Shown: positions 11,301-18,720 of the stretch, piece by piece
Numbering within the stretch: position 1 is the first letter of the stretch
Layout of the letters: each line of letters begins with the position of its first letter
From: JBGAWK01 sp044227665
GTDB lineage: Bacteria > Bacteroidota > Bacteroidia > Chitinophagales > JADIYW01
Reading direction: 5' to 3'
Assembly: GCA_044227665.1 (NCBI GenBank)
Contig: JBGAWK010000006.1
Span: 1-64,000, forward strand
DNA length: 64,000 bases
Translations under genes and position numbers: made by a program
The notes under the pieces: model-generated
Told to the model about the DNA's origin: nothing
Database searches by the model: none
Seen by the model: the letters and a program-made list of their open reading frames with translations, nothing else

Positions 11301-11352
11301 TTATTAGCAGGAATGCCAAAGTAAAAACTAATAGTAATTTGATTCTTTGCAT
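5320..11352 (-). CDS. Large alpha-2-macroglobulin family protein
   Basis: 2010 residues with a signal peptide (MQRIKLLLVFTLAFLLINIS) and no lipobox. A helical N-terminal region of about 400 residues is followed by macroglobulin domains: an MG2-like stretch near residue 500 and an MG3-like block with FTDRAIFRPGQTIFYKA. The A2M domain contains the block LMVTPNVPRFVRHGD, and the terpenoid-cyclase-like thioester domain keeps the CxEQ motif as ECAEQ (C1469), so a Cys-Gln thioester is possible. Bacterial A2Ms are thought to trap proteases that breach the outer membrane. Many are paired with penicillin-binding protein 1C; no such gene is adjacent here. It is longer than Escherichia coli A2M but within what I know of Bacteroidota members. 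Monocistronic; its start faces ftsK across about 215 bp. Confidence 0.93.
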   Translation of the reverse strand: MQRIKLLLVFTLAFLLINISSTMGQDKYKLQWEAIDKAIAESRQRDVLQLSNAILSTAHPNRDVEAYVKATLYKYNALNIIEEESFLLIRDSLAAQILGTSGAAKALLQMMLADYYNSFYQNYRYEIIDRKQMTENISDDFRTWDAPTYIHKIIQLYLAALNEDAATLQQIAVKDLPILVPNVKTANVQLRPTLYDVMAQKTLDFFNNEDAGLADIADKFILDEKIFLPATDFIATGFKTSDTLSYPYRYIQSLQQLTRFRISQNNIDALVNLELQRYEYGKNHLHISNKNEAYHKALIALDQQYKHADIRFAIAVWMSENRTLQKDITQQRILDYCNAIIKDFPNSNGAANAKLLVQEIVHKNFSLSGENVVSAQRPFLIYLQYKNMDKLYLKLIKVESVDEYNKHRDKGQKDLYKYLSTKKAVKIFPLTLPQNEDYQQQTTEFKMEGIPVGKYVLAACTDSKWNVNSAQAFGEYFFESSNISYFTSKDGSSIDIHVVDRNSGRPMEKARIEIFKQEYNYKKSSYDKVKVASLTTDINGMANFNNNAQSYYNYTLNIYYGGESIENRSFYSGYNPNFTSPNEFAVAIFTDRAIFRPGQTIFYKAIAYNNIDYDYSTVADKSVTIKLYDVNGQEVAKQSLVTNKFGSVSGSFVAPETGLTGTYTLNSEFGSTTVQVEEYKRPKFEVSFEKVDKAYTINDKISVQGKAIAYSGAPLDGATVTYTIKRETQIPWWCYGYRYSPMSQSQIIGNGTTVTDNDGRYNIDFTAIPDLSVDKASQASFTYIITADVTNINGETHSTSTTVRVGYLGIDVTVEEEENWQTNSQNKLEVTVSNLNGNPASATADIKIYSLKEPALQKKRLWSMPSAKILSSDEYKKIFPQQLPNEDKENPLNWEKGVLVQQWNTSIHGDTILALSSNVLKEGFYLVELDTKDDNGNPIHIRKAIRMSNPNAIQLTPKAFLDLDAPLSYSSKGKTTIKIGTSVRDAYIFVEATYKGQSIYKQLHKVSDAILSIDLPISNNLRGGVDVYAALAYDNRLYEKQSHIYVPFNDMKDISMQWGTFRDKLIPGQKEKWILKIKGAASDSLELLSTLYDASLDAFVAHDFSFYKYFPEYSVSIGNNSYYIFAKNSDYYEGKNFNTYHDGVSYEYPYLTDLNIGGYRYYGLYGFATNALEEVVVSSSSKSKKLSRHGEGLGGGDAMADSALTEGAAMISDAANIAIEVPPAPMSLQSLSTSPNMRTNLQELAFFYPQVHPQQDGSVQLEFTIPEALTKWKFMGFAHTPSMQTATLVDYTLTQKDLMVTPNVPRFVRHGDTVVIAVAIQNMSENNMKGVARLRLYNAINNQEISSQLIQGNTDHNFSADRGKSDKAKWTLVIPDTYEAIVYEVEAVADGYSDGERGVLPVLSNKMMVTETLPLWMSGKGKKTFTLDKLKNNSSATLKNHSLTLEYTPNPVWYAVQALPYIMEFPHECAEQLFSRYYANTLATYIVKSNPKIRTVFEKWQSSDALISNLEKNPELKNILLEETPWVRQAQNEDEQKKRIALLFDFNNMATEQQNALKKLLNMQTPNGGFTWFPGMPDSYYITLHILNGMGHLQKLKVIDIDEKKKLDKAIDNAINYADKIFYEQYLFIKKSPKYETTNHLDNDAILFLYMRSFYSQKMGNNTLEAYNYYMAQAEKYWNPQSLYMKAMLALALHRNGNTTTAKKILEGIRQTAVFKEEMGMYWKENEKGGWYWYQAPIETQAMIIEAFSDITPSDVESIQKMKIWLLKQKQTTHWPTTKSTTEAIYALLLQGENWINTPSNIKVSLGKNKIDMSSNSEVGTGYTKLVIHGADIKPEMATVTLDQKSDIPSWGALYWQYFEDIDKISSQQSGIKINKQLFKAINGTRGEELIPINDKSILLPGDKVYVRMEISTDRNLEYVHLKDLRAAGFEPENVLSQYKYDHGIGYYESTKDVATHFFIDYLPKGVYVFEYPLRASLEGNFTGGITQIECMYAPEFKAHSTGFKVRIGK

Positions 11353-11567
11353 GGTACACGATTTTATGATTTATATTAAACGGAAAAATAGGTATTATTA
11401 TTTATATACACATGTATAATTTAACAAATACTATTCCAATTCCCTATTTAGAAGTTGCTATTTCTAAGGTGAGACCGTTATCATAGTTATTATATGGGCT
11501 TATCCACAGTATGTTAAATGTAAGTTTGTGCAAAGGCTCGTATTTTTGGGCGTTTGCCCCTTTGTTT

Positions 11568-14021
11568 ATGGCAGAGCAGAAGAGAAAAAATAGAAAAGAG
11601 TCTGAGGAAGTCACTGCGCCCTTCCTTACGCCAGAGCGTGTGCGTACTATCATTGGGATAGTGTGCATCGTTCTAGCTGTGGTGATGTTTATAGGATTTG
11701 TATCCTATTTTTTTACGTGGCAGGAAGATCAGGACAAGGTATTAGAATTTAGCTGGCGTATTATTTTCAGCAAGACCCTTACCGTATCCAATGCAATGGG
11801 GCGATTGGGAGCGTGGCTAAGCCATGTGCTCGTATATGACCTCTTTGGTATAGCTGCTCCTGTATGGATAACTCTTGTATTTGCACTAGGATATAATTTA
11901 GCTACAGGGAGCTATTTTTTCAAATTGCTGAAATGGACACTACACGCCATAATTGTTACGCTCTTGATAGTTCTAGCCGCAGTATATGTTGCTCCTGAGG
12001 CTATTTTTCCTTGGGGTGGGGGACTTGGGGATATGCTATATATGTGGTTGTCCACGCTGATAGGGAGATTGGGTTTGGGACTGGCATTGTTGGCTATTAT
12101 ACTGATTTACCTATATAATCGCTTCAAGAATCCATTGTCAGCACTTATTCATAAAATTGAAAACCACCAGCAGAAACCTAGTGTAGAGAAGAAATCAAAA
12201 TCTTCCAATATCATTAGGGACTTGTTCAAGAACCTTGACGAAGAAGAAGGCATTTCTATGGATGCTGATGAACAGTATCTAGGAGAAAGCATCATTCCAG
12301 AAGAGAAAAAACCGCCTACGCCACATTTTCATGATGACACCTATGATGTACTTCAAGATGAGGAGTGGGACAAAGACAAGATTTTAGAATTTGATTTTAA
12401 TAAAAATAAAAAATCAAAAACAACCATTCATAGCGATTTGGAGATAGATACGCCACCCGTAATAGAACCCATCGCAGATGTCGTAGCAGCAGCAGAACCC
12501 GGCAGCCTGAATATTCCTTACGACCCTACTTTAGATCTTTCACAATATCAATATCCTATACTTACACTCCTCGATGAGCATGGTGATGGTCAAATATCTA
12601 TTAATAGGGAAGAGTTGGAAAAGAATAAGAACCAGATTGTAGAGACTTTACGGAATTACAGCATAGAAATATCCAAGATAAAGGCTACTGTGGGGCCTAC
12701 AGTTACCTTATACGAGATTGTGCCAGCACCGGGCATACGTATATCTAAGATCAAAAACTTAGAAGACGACATAGCCCTGAGTTTGGCAGCATTGGGCATA
12801 CGCATCATAGCCCCCATACCCGGTAAGGGCACCATAGGCATAGAAGTACCCAATATCAAAAAGAGCGTTGTGTCTATGAAGTCTTTATTGGCATCAGAAA
12901 AATTTGTGCATAGTGACTTCGACCTGCCGGTAGCGTTAGGAAAAACTATTGCCAATGAGAACTATATCATAGACTTGGCAAAAGCACCACATTTACTTAT
13001 GGCTGGAGCTACAGGACAAGGGAAGTCTGTGGGGCTGAATGCTTTATTGGTTTCTCTCTTATATAAAAAGCATCCTTCGGAGTTGAAATTAATTTTAGTA
13101 GATCCCAAGAAAGTAGAGCTCACCCTATACAAGAAGATAGAGAATCATTTTCTTGCTAAGCTCCCTAATGACGGCGATGCCATAATTACTGACACGAAAA
13201 AAGTGATATATACCCTTAACGCTTTGTGTATAGAAATGGATAATCGCTACAACTTGCTGAAGGCTGCGGAGGTACGACATATCAAAGAATATAATCAAAA
13301 ATTCAGAGATCGCAAGCTAAATCCACAAAATGGACATAGATTCTTACCCTATATCGTTTTGGTTATAGACGAGTTCGCCGACCTGATGATGACTGCCGGC
13401 AAAGAAATTGAGACACCTATTGCGCGCTTGGCACAGTTGGCGAGAGCCATAGGCATACATTTGGTGATAGCCACACAGCGCCCTTCAGTAAATATTATCA
13501 CAGGCACCATAAAGGCGAATTTTCCAGCACGTATAGCCTTCAAGGTGTCGTCCAAGATAGATTCACGTACTATCTTGGATGCTGGCGGTGCAGATCAGCT
13601 GATAGGAAGGGGAGATATGCTGGTATCCGTAGGTGGCGACATCATACGCTTACAATGTGCCTTTGTAGATACTCCAGAAGTAGAGCGCATAGCAGAATTT
13701 ATAGAAGGCCAACAAGCACCGCCAGAACCCTATCTGCTGCCAGAATATGTAGATCCTAATGATGATTCGGATATGGATGGAGACTTCTTGGGCGACAAGG
13801 ATCCTATGTTTGATGAAGCAGCCCGTCTTATTGTCATGCACCAGATAGGTTCTACTTCTTTGATACAGCGTAAGATGAAGTTGGGGTACAATAGAGCAGG
13901 AAGATTGATGGATCAATTAGAAGCCGCAGGCGTAGTGGGTCCCAATCTAGGCTCTAAGGCTCGCGAGGTGAAAGTTACGAGCATGGAAGAATTGGAACAG
14001 ATTTTGCAGCACCTCGGATAA
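11568..14021 (+). CDS. ftsK: DNA translocase FtsK
   Basis: 817 residues from the ATG at 11568 (MAEQKRKNRK); the frame extends to 11511, but the added residues are not FtsK-like. Four membrane helices occupy roughly the first 185 residues, followed by an acidic linker and the motor: Walker A GATGQGKS (480-487), Walker B LVIDEFADL with D601/E602, then the winged-helix gamma domain (GSTSLIQRKMKLGYNRAGRL) that reads KOPS-type sites. FtsK moves chromosome termini through the septum and activates XerCD at dif. LolA-like and ThiS-like genes follow closely, so the three are probably co-transcribed. A TATTTTTG box at 11541-11548 could be its promoter element, but I found no well-spaced -33 partner. 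Confidence 0.97.
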   Translation: MAEQKRKNRKESEEVTAPFLTPERVRTIIGIVCIVLAVVMFIGFVSYFFTWQEDQDKVLEFSWRIIFSKTLTVSNAMGRLGAWLSHVLVYDLFGIAAPVWITLVFALGYNLATGSYFFKLLKWTLHAIIVTLLIVLAAVYVAPEAIFPWGGGLGDMLYMWLSTLIGRLGLGLALLAIILIYLYNRFKNPLSALIHKIENHQQKPSVEKKSKSSNIIRDLFKNLDEEEGISMDADEQYLGESIIPEEKKPPTPHFHDDTYDVLQDEEWDKDKILEFDFNKNKKSKTTIHSDLEIDTPPVIEPIADVVAAAEPGSLNIPYDPTLDLSQYQYPILTLLDEHGDGQISINREELEKNKNQIVETLRNYSIEISKIKATVGPTVTLYEIVPAPGIRISKIKNLEDDIALSLAALGIRIIAPIPGKGTIGIEVPNIKKSVVSMKSLLASEKFVHSDFDLPVALGKTIANENYIIDLAKAPHLLMAGATGQGKSVGLNALLVSLLYKKHPSELKLILVDPKKVELTLYKKIENHFLAKLPNDGDAIITDTKKVIYTLNALCIEMDNRYNLLKAAEVRHIKEYNQKFRDRKLNPQNGHRFLPYIVLVIDEFADLMMTAGKEIETPIARLAQLARAIGIHLVIATQRPSVNIITGTIKANFPARIAFKVSSKIDSRTILDAGGADQLIGRGDMLVSVGGDIIRLQCAFVDTPEVERIAEFIEGQQAPPEPYLLPEYVDPNDDSDMDGDFLGDKDPMFDEAARLIVMHQIGSTSLIQRKMKLGYNRAGRLMDQLEAAGVVGPNLGSKAREVKVTSMEELEQILQHLG

Positions 14022-14031
14022 TTATATTTCC

Positions 14032-14682
14032 ATGAGTAAAAAATTGAGCTACATATTACTGTTTGCTGTATTGTCATTGTTCCAAAATATACTTGCGCAG
14101 AGTGACCCTAAAGCTAAAACTGTACTGGATAATGCGCTGAAAGTATATAAAACCTACCCTTCAGTGTCTGCAAAATTTTCTCAAACTATAGAAGTGCCTA
14201 ATAGCAAGACTACGGTAAGAAATGGACAAGTCTTTGTGAAGGGCGATATGTATAAAATCGTATTACCTGATCAGTCCATATTTTGTGATAAGAAGACAGT
14301 ATGGACATATATGAAGGATTTGAACGAAGTTCAAATCAATGACTACGAACCTTCTGCCGATGAGATTACGCCTACAAATATTTATTCTATCTACCAAACA
14401 GACTTTTTCTATATGCTTGGAGGTATTGAGAATATTGCAGAAGTACCCTGTCAAATTGTAGATCTTACCCCAAAAAATAAAGATAAGCCGTTCTTCAAGG
14501 TGCGTATATGGATAGACAAAAAGTCTCAATTAGTGAAGCAATTTAAGGTGTTTGACCGCAATGGTACCAGATATACTTATACCGTGACATCTATTAATAC
14601 CAATGCAGGGTTACAGGATACTTTTTTTAAATTTAATGCTAAAGATTTTCCGAGTGTACATGTAGAGGATCTCCGTTTTTAG
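14032..14682 (+). CDS. LolA-like outer-membrane lipoprotein carrier protein
   Basis: 216 residues with a clear signal peptide ending near ILAQ (residue 23). The mature part shows the LolA layout: an N-terminal helix (AKTVLDNALKVYKTYPSVSA), the strand pair KFSQTIEVP and a half-barrel with GDMYKIVLPDQ and DKKTVWTYM. LolA shuttles lipoproteins from the inner to the outer membrane through the periplasm. It starts 10 bp after ftsK; ftsK-lolA adjacency recurs in Bacteroidota, which supports the call. No LolB-like gene is nearby, as is usual for the phylum; the DUF4292 lipoprotein at 34120 has been discussed as structurally similar to this fold. Confidence 0.9.
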   Translation: MSKKLSYILLFAVLSLFQNILAQSDPKAKTVLDNALKVYKTYPSVSAKFSQTIEVPNSKTTVRNGQVFVKGDMYKIVLPDQSIFCDKKTVWTYMKDLNEVQINDYEPSADEITPTNIYSIYQTDFFYMLGGIENIAEVPCQIVDLTPKNKDKPFFKVRIWIDKKSQLVKQFKVFDRNGTRYTYTVTSINTNAGLQDTFFKFNAKDFPSVHVEDLRF

Positions 14683-14691
14683 GTGCTGATG

Positions 14692-14895
14692 ATGAAGATA
14701 TATATCAATGGGGAGGAGGTGGCATCGCAAGTGTCTATCACCGTTCAGGAACTTTTACAGCAGCAAGGAATGGAAATTACCAGAGGATACGCCTTGGCAG
14801 TAAACGATACGGTAGTACCTAAAAGTGCTTATGCCACATATATTTTACAACCTTCAGATAAGATATTAATCATAAAGGCAACAGCTGGGGGTTAA
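14692..14895 (+). CDS. thiS: ThiS-like sulfur carrier protein
   Basis: 67 residues from ATG 14692 (MKIYINGEEV), the usual length and start of ThiS; an in-frame GTG at 14683 directly follows the lolA stop but would add only MLM. The beta-grasp pattern and the obligatory C-terminal Gly-Gly (IIKATAGG) are present; in ThiS this tail is adenylated by ThiF and thiocarboxylated to donate sulfur to the thiazole ring. No thiF, thiG, thiH or thiC lies in the window (thiL is 37 kb away at 52382), so this is a detached copy that either serves a distant thi operon or another sulfur-transfer pathway. Confidence 0.85.
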   Translation: MKIYINGEEVASQVSITVQELLQQQGMEITRGYALAVNDTVVPKSAYATYILQPSDKILIIKATAGG

Positions 14896-14905
14896 TTATC
14901 AAAAA

Positions 14906-16534
14906 CTACTTTAGTATATCTTTTCTAAAGTAAAGTATGCCTTCTGTGCTAGGAATATTGTAGCGAACGAAATTAAATAATTCGGGATGTTCTAAGAATC
15001 TATGCCATGTGCTGTCATTCTTATACCTGAAGTTGTGGTTGTAAGCCGTAGTATAATAGACGGAATTTATATTATTCTTTAGTAAGAAATCTTCAAAATG
15101 TTCATTTTCTGCTTTTTTGCGTGGGTCTATGTTTTTGGCATAAGATTGTATGAAAATATTTAGCCCGCCTTCATGATTGGTGTTTACTATGGTGTCTTGG
15201 ATATGCAAGGAGCGAGCAAGGCGAATAGCACCGAGGTTAGTTTGTTTTGTATAAGTGTGCCATAAATCTTGGGTGGGATAATCTTTTACCGAAGGTAGTC
15301 GCAAGCATATAAATAGGACTAGAAGGATGCCCACGGTCTTTATAATTTTTGGAGAAATCGGTAGTTTTATAGCACTGATAATAAAAATAAGCATATAGTA
15401 AAAGAAAGGAATGGCAAGTATCCTGTAGTGTTCACGTGTATAGTAAATGATAGATGCCGCGGCAGATGGCAGCGTAAGCGATAGCACTACGAGACCGAAT
15501 AGCCATTGTCTCTTTAGATTTTCTAAGAAAGATTTTTTACCGATAAGTATAAAAATAAAGAGTATCGCAATAATAATAATCCAGGCGAGGATAGTAGAGA
15601 ATGGAAATACCTTTGACGGAAAAATAACCTCTCTTATTGCGATGACACCTTTATAGAAATACTGTTCTATATTGTAATATATATGCTTAGTAAAAATTTC
15701 AGGATTATGTTGATAGGCCTGACTGAGCTTATTAAATTTACCGAAGGTTTGATTAGAAATAATCTCCCAGTCTGCAAAGTGATAGTAACTCAGTTTGTGC
15801 CATTCACAGTAGTTGAAAGCAAATTGCTGTGAAAATGCTTCATAAGAACGAGTGCCTTTCAGCGGGCTCATAAGTACTGAGAATACCAATGATATTACCA
15901 AAAAAATGCCCAAAGGCTTCCGTACTTCTTTTTCGGGTAGAGATTTCACGATAAATAGCCAATAACCTATAGCTAAAAATAGGAGTATAAAAAACCCTAC
16001 GTGGTATTCCGGACGTATGAACCCAAGAAAAAATAATAGCAGCAAGCCTTTATAAAGTATTCTGGAAGGAGAGGTCTCTGTGCTGAGGTTTGCTAAGCCC
16101 ACCAATGCTACCGATATCGCAAAATGTGAGATGCGACTCCATGTAGCAAAAAGCATATTCTCTGAAGAAAGCAAAAAAGATAAGGAGAATACAAATGCCC
16201 AAACAGGAAGAATGTTTCCAGCCTTACGTAGAAAATAATACAAGGACAAGGAGGGTAGCACAGTCATACTGCTCAACAATATATAGTAAACATGTACAGG
16301 GTCGCTTGTAAATACTTGTATTATTCGCAGAGCAGTAGTATATAAAGGGCCAAACTGGATTATGAACAAATTTTTTGGAAAATAGGAAGCCAAAGTCATA
16401 TATCCGGCATCATCAGTCATCATGACATCCACATGATGCATGATGCCCCAAAGTACTTTTATGCCGCAAAGTACAAGAAAGAGCAGCCATATCGCATCTT
16501 GGAAAATAGGGATTCTATTCTTCTTCAAGCTCAT
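14906..16534 (-). CDS. Polytopic GT-C-like membrane protein
   Basis: 542 residues with about 11-12 hydrophobic segments and a hydrophilic C-terminal region of about 110 residues. The first exposed loop contains MTDDAGYM, an acidic pair where GT-C glycosyltransferases (PMT/ArnT class) place their catalytic aspartate, so a lipid-linked sugar transferase is likely; acceptor and donor cannot be read from sequence. It is the last gene of a leftward operon and its ATG at 16534 overlaps the end of the voltage-sensor-like gene by 20 bp. The 3' end converges on thiS, about 10 bp away. Confidence 0.65.
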   Translation of the reverse strand: MSLKKNRIPIFQDAIWLLFLVLCGIKVLWGIMHHVDVMMTDDAGYMTLASYFPKNLFIIQFGPLYTTALRIIQVFTSDPVHVYYILLSSMTVLPSLSLYYFLRKAGNILPVWAFVFSLSFLLSSENMLFATWSRISHFAISVALVGLANLSTETSPSRILYKGLLLLFFLGFIRPEYHVGFFILLFLAIGYWLFIVKSLPEKEVRKPLGIFLVISLVFSVLMSPLKGTRSYEAFSQQFAFNYCEWHKLSYYHFADWEIISNQTFGKFNKLSQAYQHNPEIFTKHIYYNIEQYFYKGVIAIREVIFPSKVFPFSTILAWIIIIAILFIFILIGKKSFLENLKRQWLFGLVVLSLTLPSAAASIIYYTREHYRILAIPFFYYMLIFIISAIKLPISPKIIKTVGILLVLFICLRLPSVKDYPTQDLWHTYTKQTNLGAIRLARSLHIQDTIVNTNHEGGLNIFIQSYAKNIDPRKKAENEHFEDFLLKNNINSVYYTTAYNHNFRYKNDSTWHRFLEHPELFNFVRYNIPSTEGILYFRKDILK

Positions 16535-17624
16535 GCATTCTTTTTTTGAGGTCTTCGTGTAGGCGTGTAGCTTTTTCTTCCAATTCTTTTGCTTTCCACT
16601 CTTTTACCAATACCTGCTGTTTGATCATTTCCAGAACATCTATGGTGATAGTTTTAGCCATAGATTTGAGTTGCGACTCTTCGATGCTGTCTTTATGTTC
16701 TAGGCTATCTAAGATATTGTCAATTATATATCGAATAGCATCATTGTCTCTGTTTTTTGCTAGATCTTCCATAATATTATCTATTACATTGAAAGTGATA
16801 TTATGTATAGCACTATCCAATAGCTGAGTGATAGGCTTGCCAACTCCAGGAATTAGCGCAATAGTTTTCACTTCTCTATTCTCATCTACAGCTTTGGTGA
16901 TAACACTTCTCAGATAAGTGTTGAGCTCATCACGCCGATTGTAATAGGTGCCAGTGACAGCACTACTCACTGTTTTGCTAGCAAAATCTACTAATATCTC
17001 TTCTTGAGGCTTTAGTACTTCCTTCACAATTTTCTCGGCAAGTGGATTGTCCTTTTGAACCTCGCGCTGTGCGGTTTCAATAACATTGGCAACTACTCTG
17101 TCCGAAATTTCCTCTACAAGTATATTCAAATATTTCAAGAAAGTACGGTAAACGTATGTAGAAGTATAATCTACGATGCCTAAGCGCTGGAAACGATATA
17201 GCATACTAAAAACTCTGAATAGTCTTAAAAATTTCAATGCCCCGCTCATGGGGATACAGCCTAGTGTATCATACCAATGTACGAATGGATAAAAGAACCA
17301 TTTCTCATAAGTCTTTCTATATATCGCAAGTCCCCAGCGAATAGATAATTCCAAAAGAAATACCGCAACAAAGCATAAATCTATTATCTCAAAATTAGGA
17401 TATATATTTTCAGTGTAAAAGCTGTGAAAATTCGGCAGAACCCACAAAATTAGGCTGTTGAAAGTTTTGAATCCGAATGAATATTGAAATAGAAAAAATG
17501 ATAGGTTTATTACTACCAATATCAGCATAAAAATATCTACCAATAGAAGTCTTTGTTGACGAGCATTTTTGAACCTGCTACTATCTATGGTGAAAAACCT
17601 TTGTATAAGACTTTTGTTGCTCAT
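16515..17624 (-). CDS. Pore-less voltage-sensor-like membrane protein
   Basis: Start taken at 17624 (MSNKSLIQRFF, 369 residues); the longer frame to 17669 runs back into the protease gene. The first 150 residues look like an ion-channel S1-S4 module: S1 (about 26-50), S2 with VFLLELSIRW (E92), S3 with HWYDTLGCIP (D119), and an S4-like helix with basic residues K131, R134, R137, R144 and R147. No S5, pore loop or S6 follows; instead there are about 220 soluble helical residues ending in a Glu/Lys-rich coiled coil. This resembles the topology of voltage sensors that drive a cytosolic domain or conduct protons. Annotation pipelines would probably call it ion transporter. Its role is unknown. Confidence 0.65.
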   Translation of the reverse strand: MSNKSLIQRFFTIDSSRFKNARQQRLLLVDIFMLILVVINLSFFLFQYSFGFKTFNSLILWVLPNFHSFYTENIYPNFEIIDLCFVAVFLLELSIRWGLAIYRKTYEKWFFYPFVHWYDTLGCIPMSGALKFLRLFRVFSMLYRFQRLGIVDYTSTYVYRTFLKYLNILVEEISDRVVANVIETAQREVQKDNPLAEKIVKEVLKPQEEILVDFASKTVSSAVTGTYYNRRDELNTYLRSVITKAVDENREVKTIALIPGVGKPITQLLDSAIHNITFNVIDNIMEDLAKNRDNDAIRYIIDNILDSLEHKDSIEESQLKSMAKTITIDVLEMIKQQVLVKEWKAKELEEKATRLHEDLKKRMHELEEE

Positions 17625-17634
17625 GATATTTGAT

Positions 17635-18714
17635 TTAGAATTTTGCAAAACTTGTTTTTTCACAGCCAAATTCTTTTACAAAGAAGTCATCCATATCATC
17701 GGCAGTAGTAAGCATTTGTGTCAATAGTTGTTGTATATCATGATTGCTATTATCCAAAATATCTGAAAGATGGGTTCTGTACGAAATATATATCTGATGA
17801 TTGTCTATGCCCAGTTGATAGGGACTTACAGGGTTGGAAAGCAAGTATCTATAAAGACTTTCTAGATTCTGGGAAGGCAGATTATTTAGCGGAGATGTTG
17901 CATATAGATATTTATGATTATGGACATATATCTTTATCAATGAGCTGCCATGATAGAACTCCCAGTACTCTTTGCCGGCTCTAGCGAGGACAGGGTCAGT
18001 TTTGAGGGCTGCGATAGATTTTTCTATAAATTCAGCCAATGGATTTACAACATAATCATCGAAAAGATGTGTGTCCACATCTGCACCACAGTGCATACAA
18101 TATTCGGTATGCTCGGTAACAGCATTCTTGCATGAATTGCATTTAATAGCAAAAGGCACATTAGCAACACTATGATAGGTGTGCAACTCTTCCCATAGTA
18201 TCTGTGCTGGTATGGCAAAGCCCACATTGTCTGCTTGGGTGAATTTGGAGGTGGTAACGCCTATAATATTTCCATCACTATTGACCACGGGACCCCCACT
18301 ATTGCCAGGATTTATGGCAGCATCGGTCTGGATATAATGCTTTCCCTCCAGAATCTGCTTTGCGTTAGAAACGATACCTTCGGTAACCGTAAATGGCATA
18401 CCGAAAGGGAAGCCCAGCACACTCACATAGTTGCCGGCTTCTATAGTAGAAGGTTCATGGAAAGGCAAGGTATGGATAAGCTCGTCGGCCCCCATGAGTA
18501 TGGCTATATCTGTTTCGGGATTTATGTATCGTACAGTAGCCACATACCTGTCTTTGTTGTGATCTTCTATAGATATTTTTTTGCATCCCGCAATGACATG
18601 ATAGTTGGTTACAAAGATATTGTCGGGAGCAATCTTAAAGCATGTGCCAGAGCCATTGGCGGTATTTATCTTGTACACCGCAGATTTTATTTTAGCAAAA
18701 TTTTCAATTACCAT
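17635..18714 (-). CDS. Cytosolic trypsin-like protease with zinc ribbon and YbjN-like C-terminus
   Basis: 359 residues without a signal peptide. The S1C (HtrA-like) protease domain has a complete triad: H39 in TNYHVIAG, D69 in PETDIAIL and S139 in NPGNSGGPVV. There is no PDZ domain. A zinc ribbon follows with Cys 192, 195, 206 and 209 (CNSC...CMHC), then about 125 residues resembling the YbjN/type III secretion chaperone-like fold (EFIEKSIAAL, LYATSPLNNL). The neighbouring 18721-19911 gene shows a similar fold, 6 bp away, so the two probably act together. HtrA-type proteases normally face the periplasm; this one should be cytosolic. Substrate unknown. Confidence 0.85.
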   Translation of the reverse strand: MVIENFAKIKSAVYKINTANGSGTCFKIAPDNIFVTNYHVIAGCKKISIEDHNKDRYVATVRYINPETDIAILMGADELIHTLPFHEPSTIEAGNYVSVLGFPFGMPFTVTEGIVSNAKQILEGKHYIQTDAAINPGNSGGPVVNSDGNIIGVTTSKFTQADNVGFAIPAQILWEELHTYHSVANVPFAIKCNSCKNAVTEHTEYCMHCGADVDTHLFDDYVVNPLAEFIEKSIAALKTDPVLARAGKEYWEFYHGSSLIKIYVHNHKYLYATSPLNNLPSQNLESLYRYLLSNPVSPYQLGIDNHQIYISYRTHLSDILDNSNHDIQQLLTQMLTTADDMDDFFVKEFGCEKTSFAKF

Positions 18715-18720
18715 AGACTA

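Noticed and set aside
14907..14932. 8-bp inverted repeat TACTTTAG/CTAAAGTA as terminator between thiS and the GT-C-like gene
   Set aside because: Weak AT-only stem with a 10-nt loop, no T tract; partly inside coding sequence.
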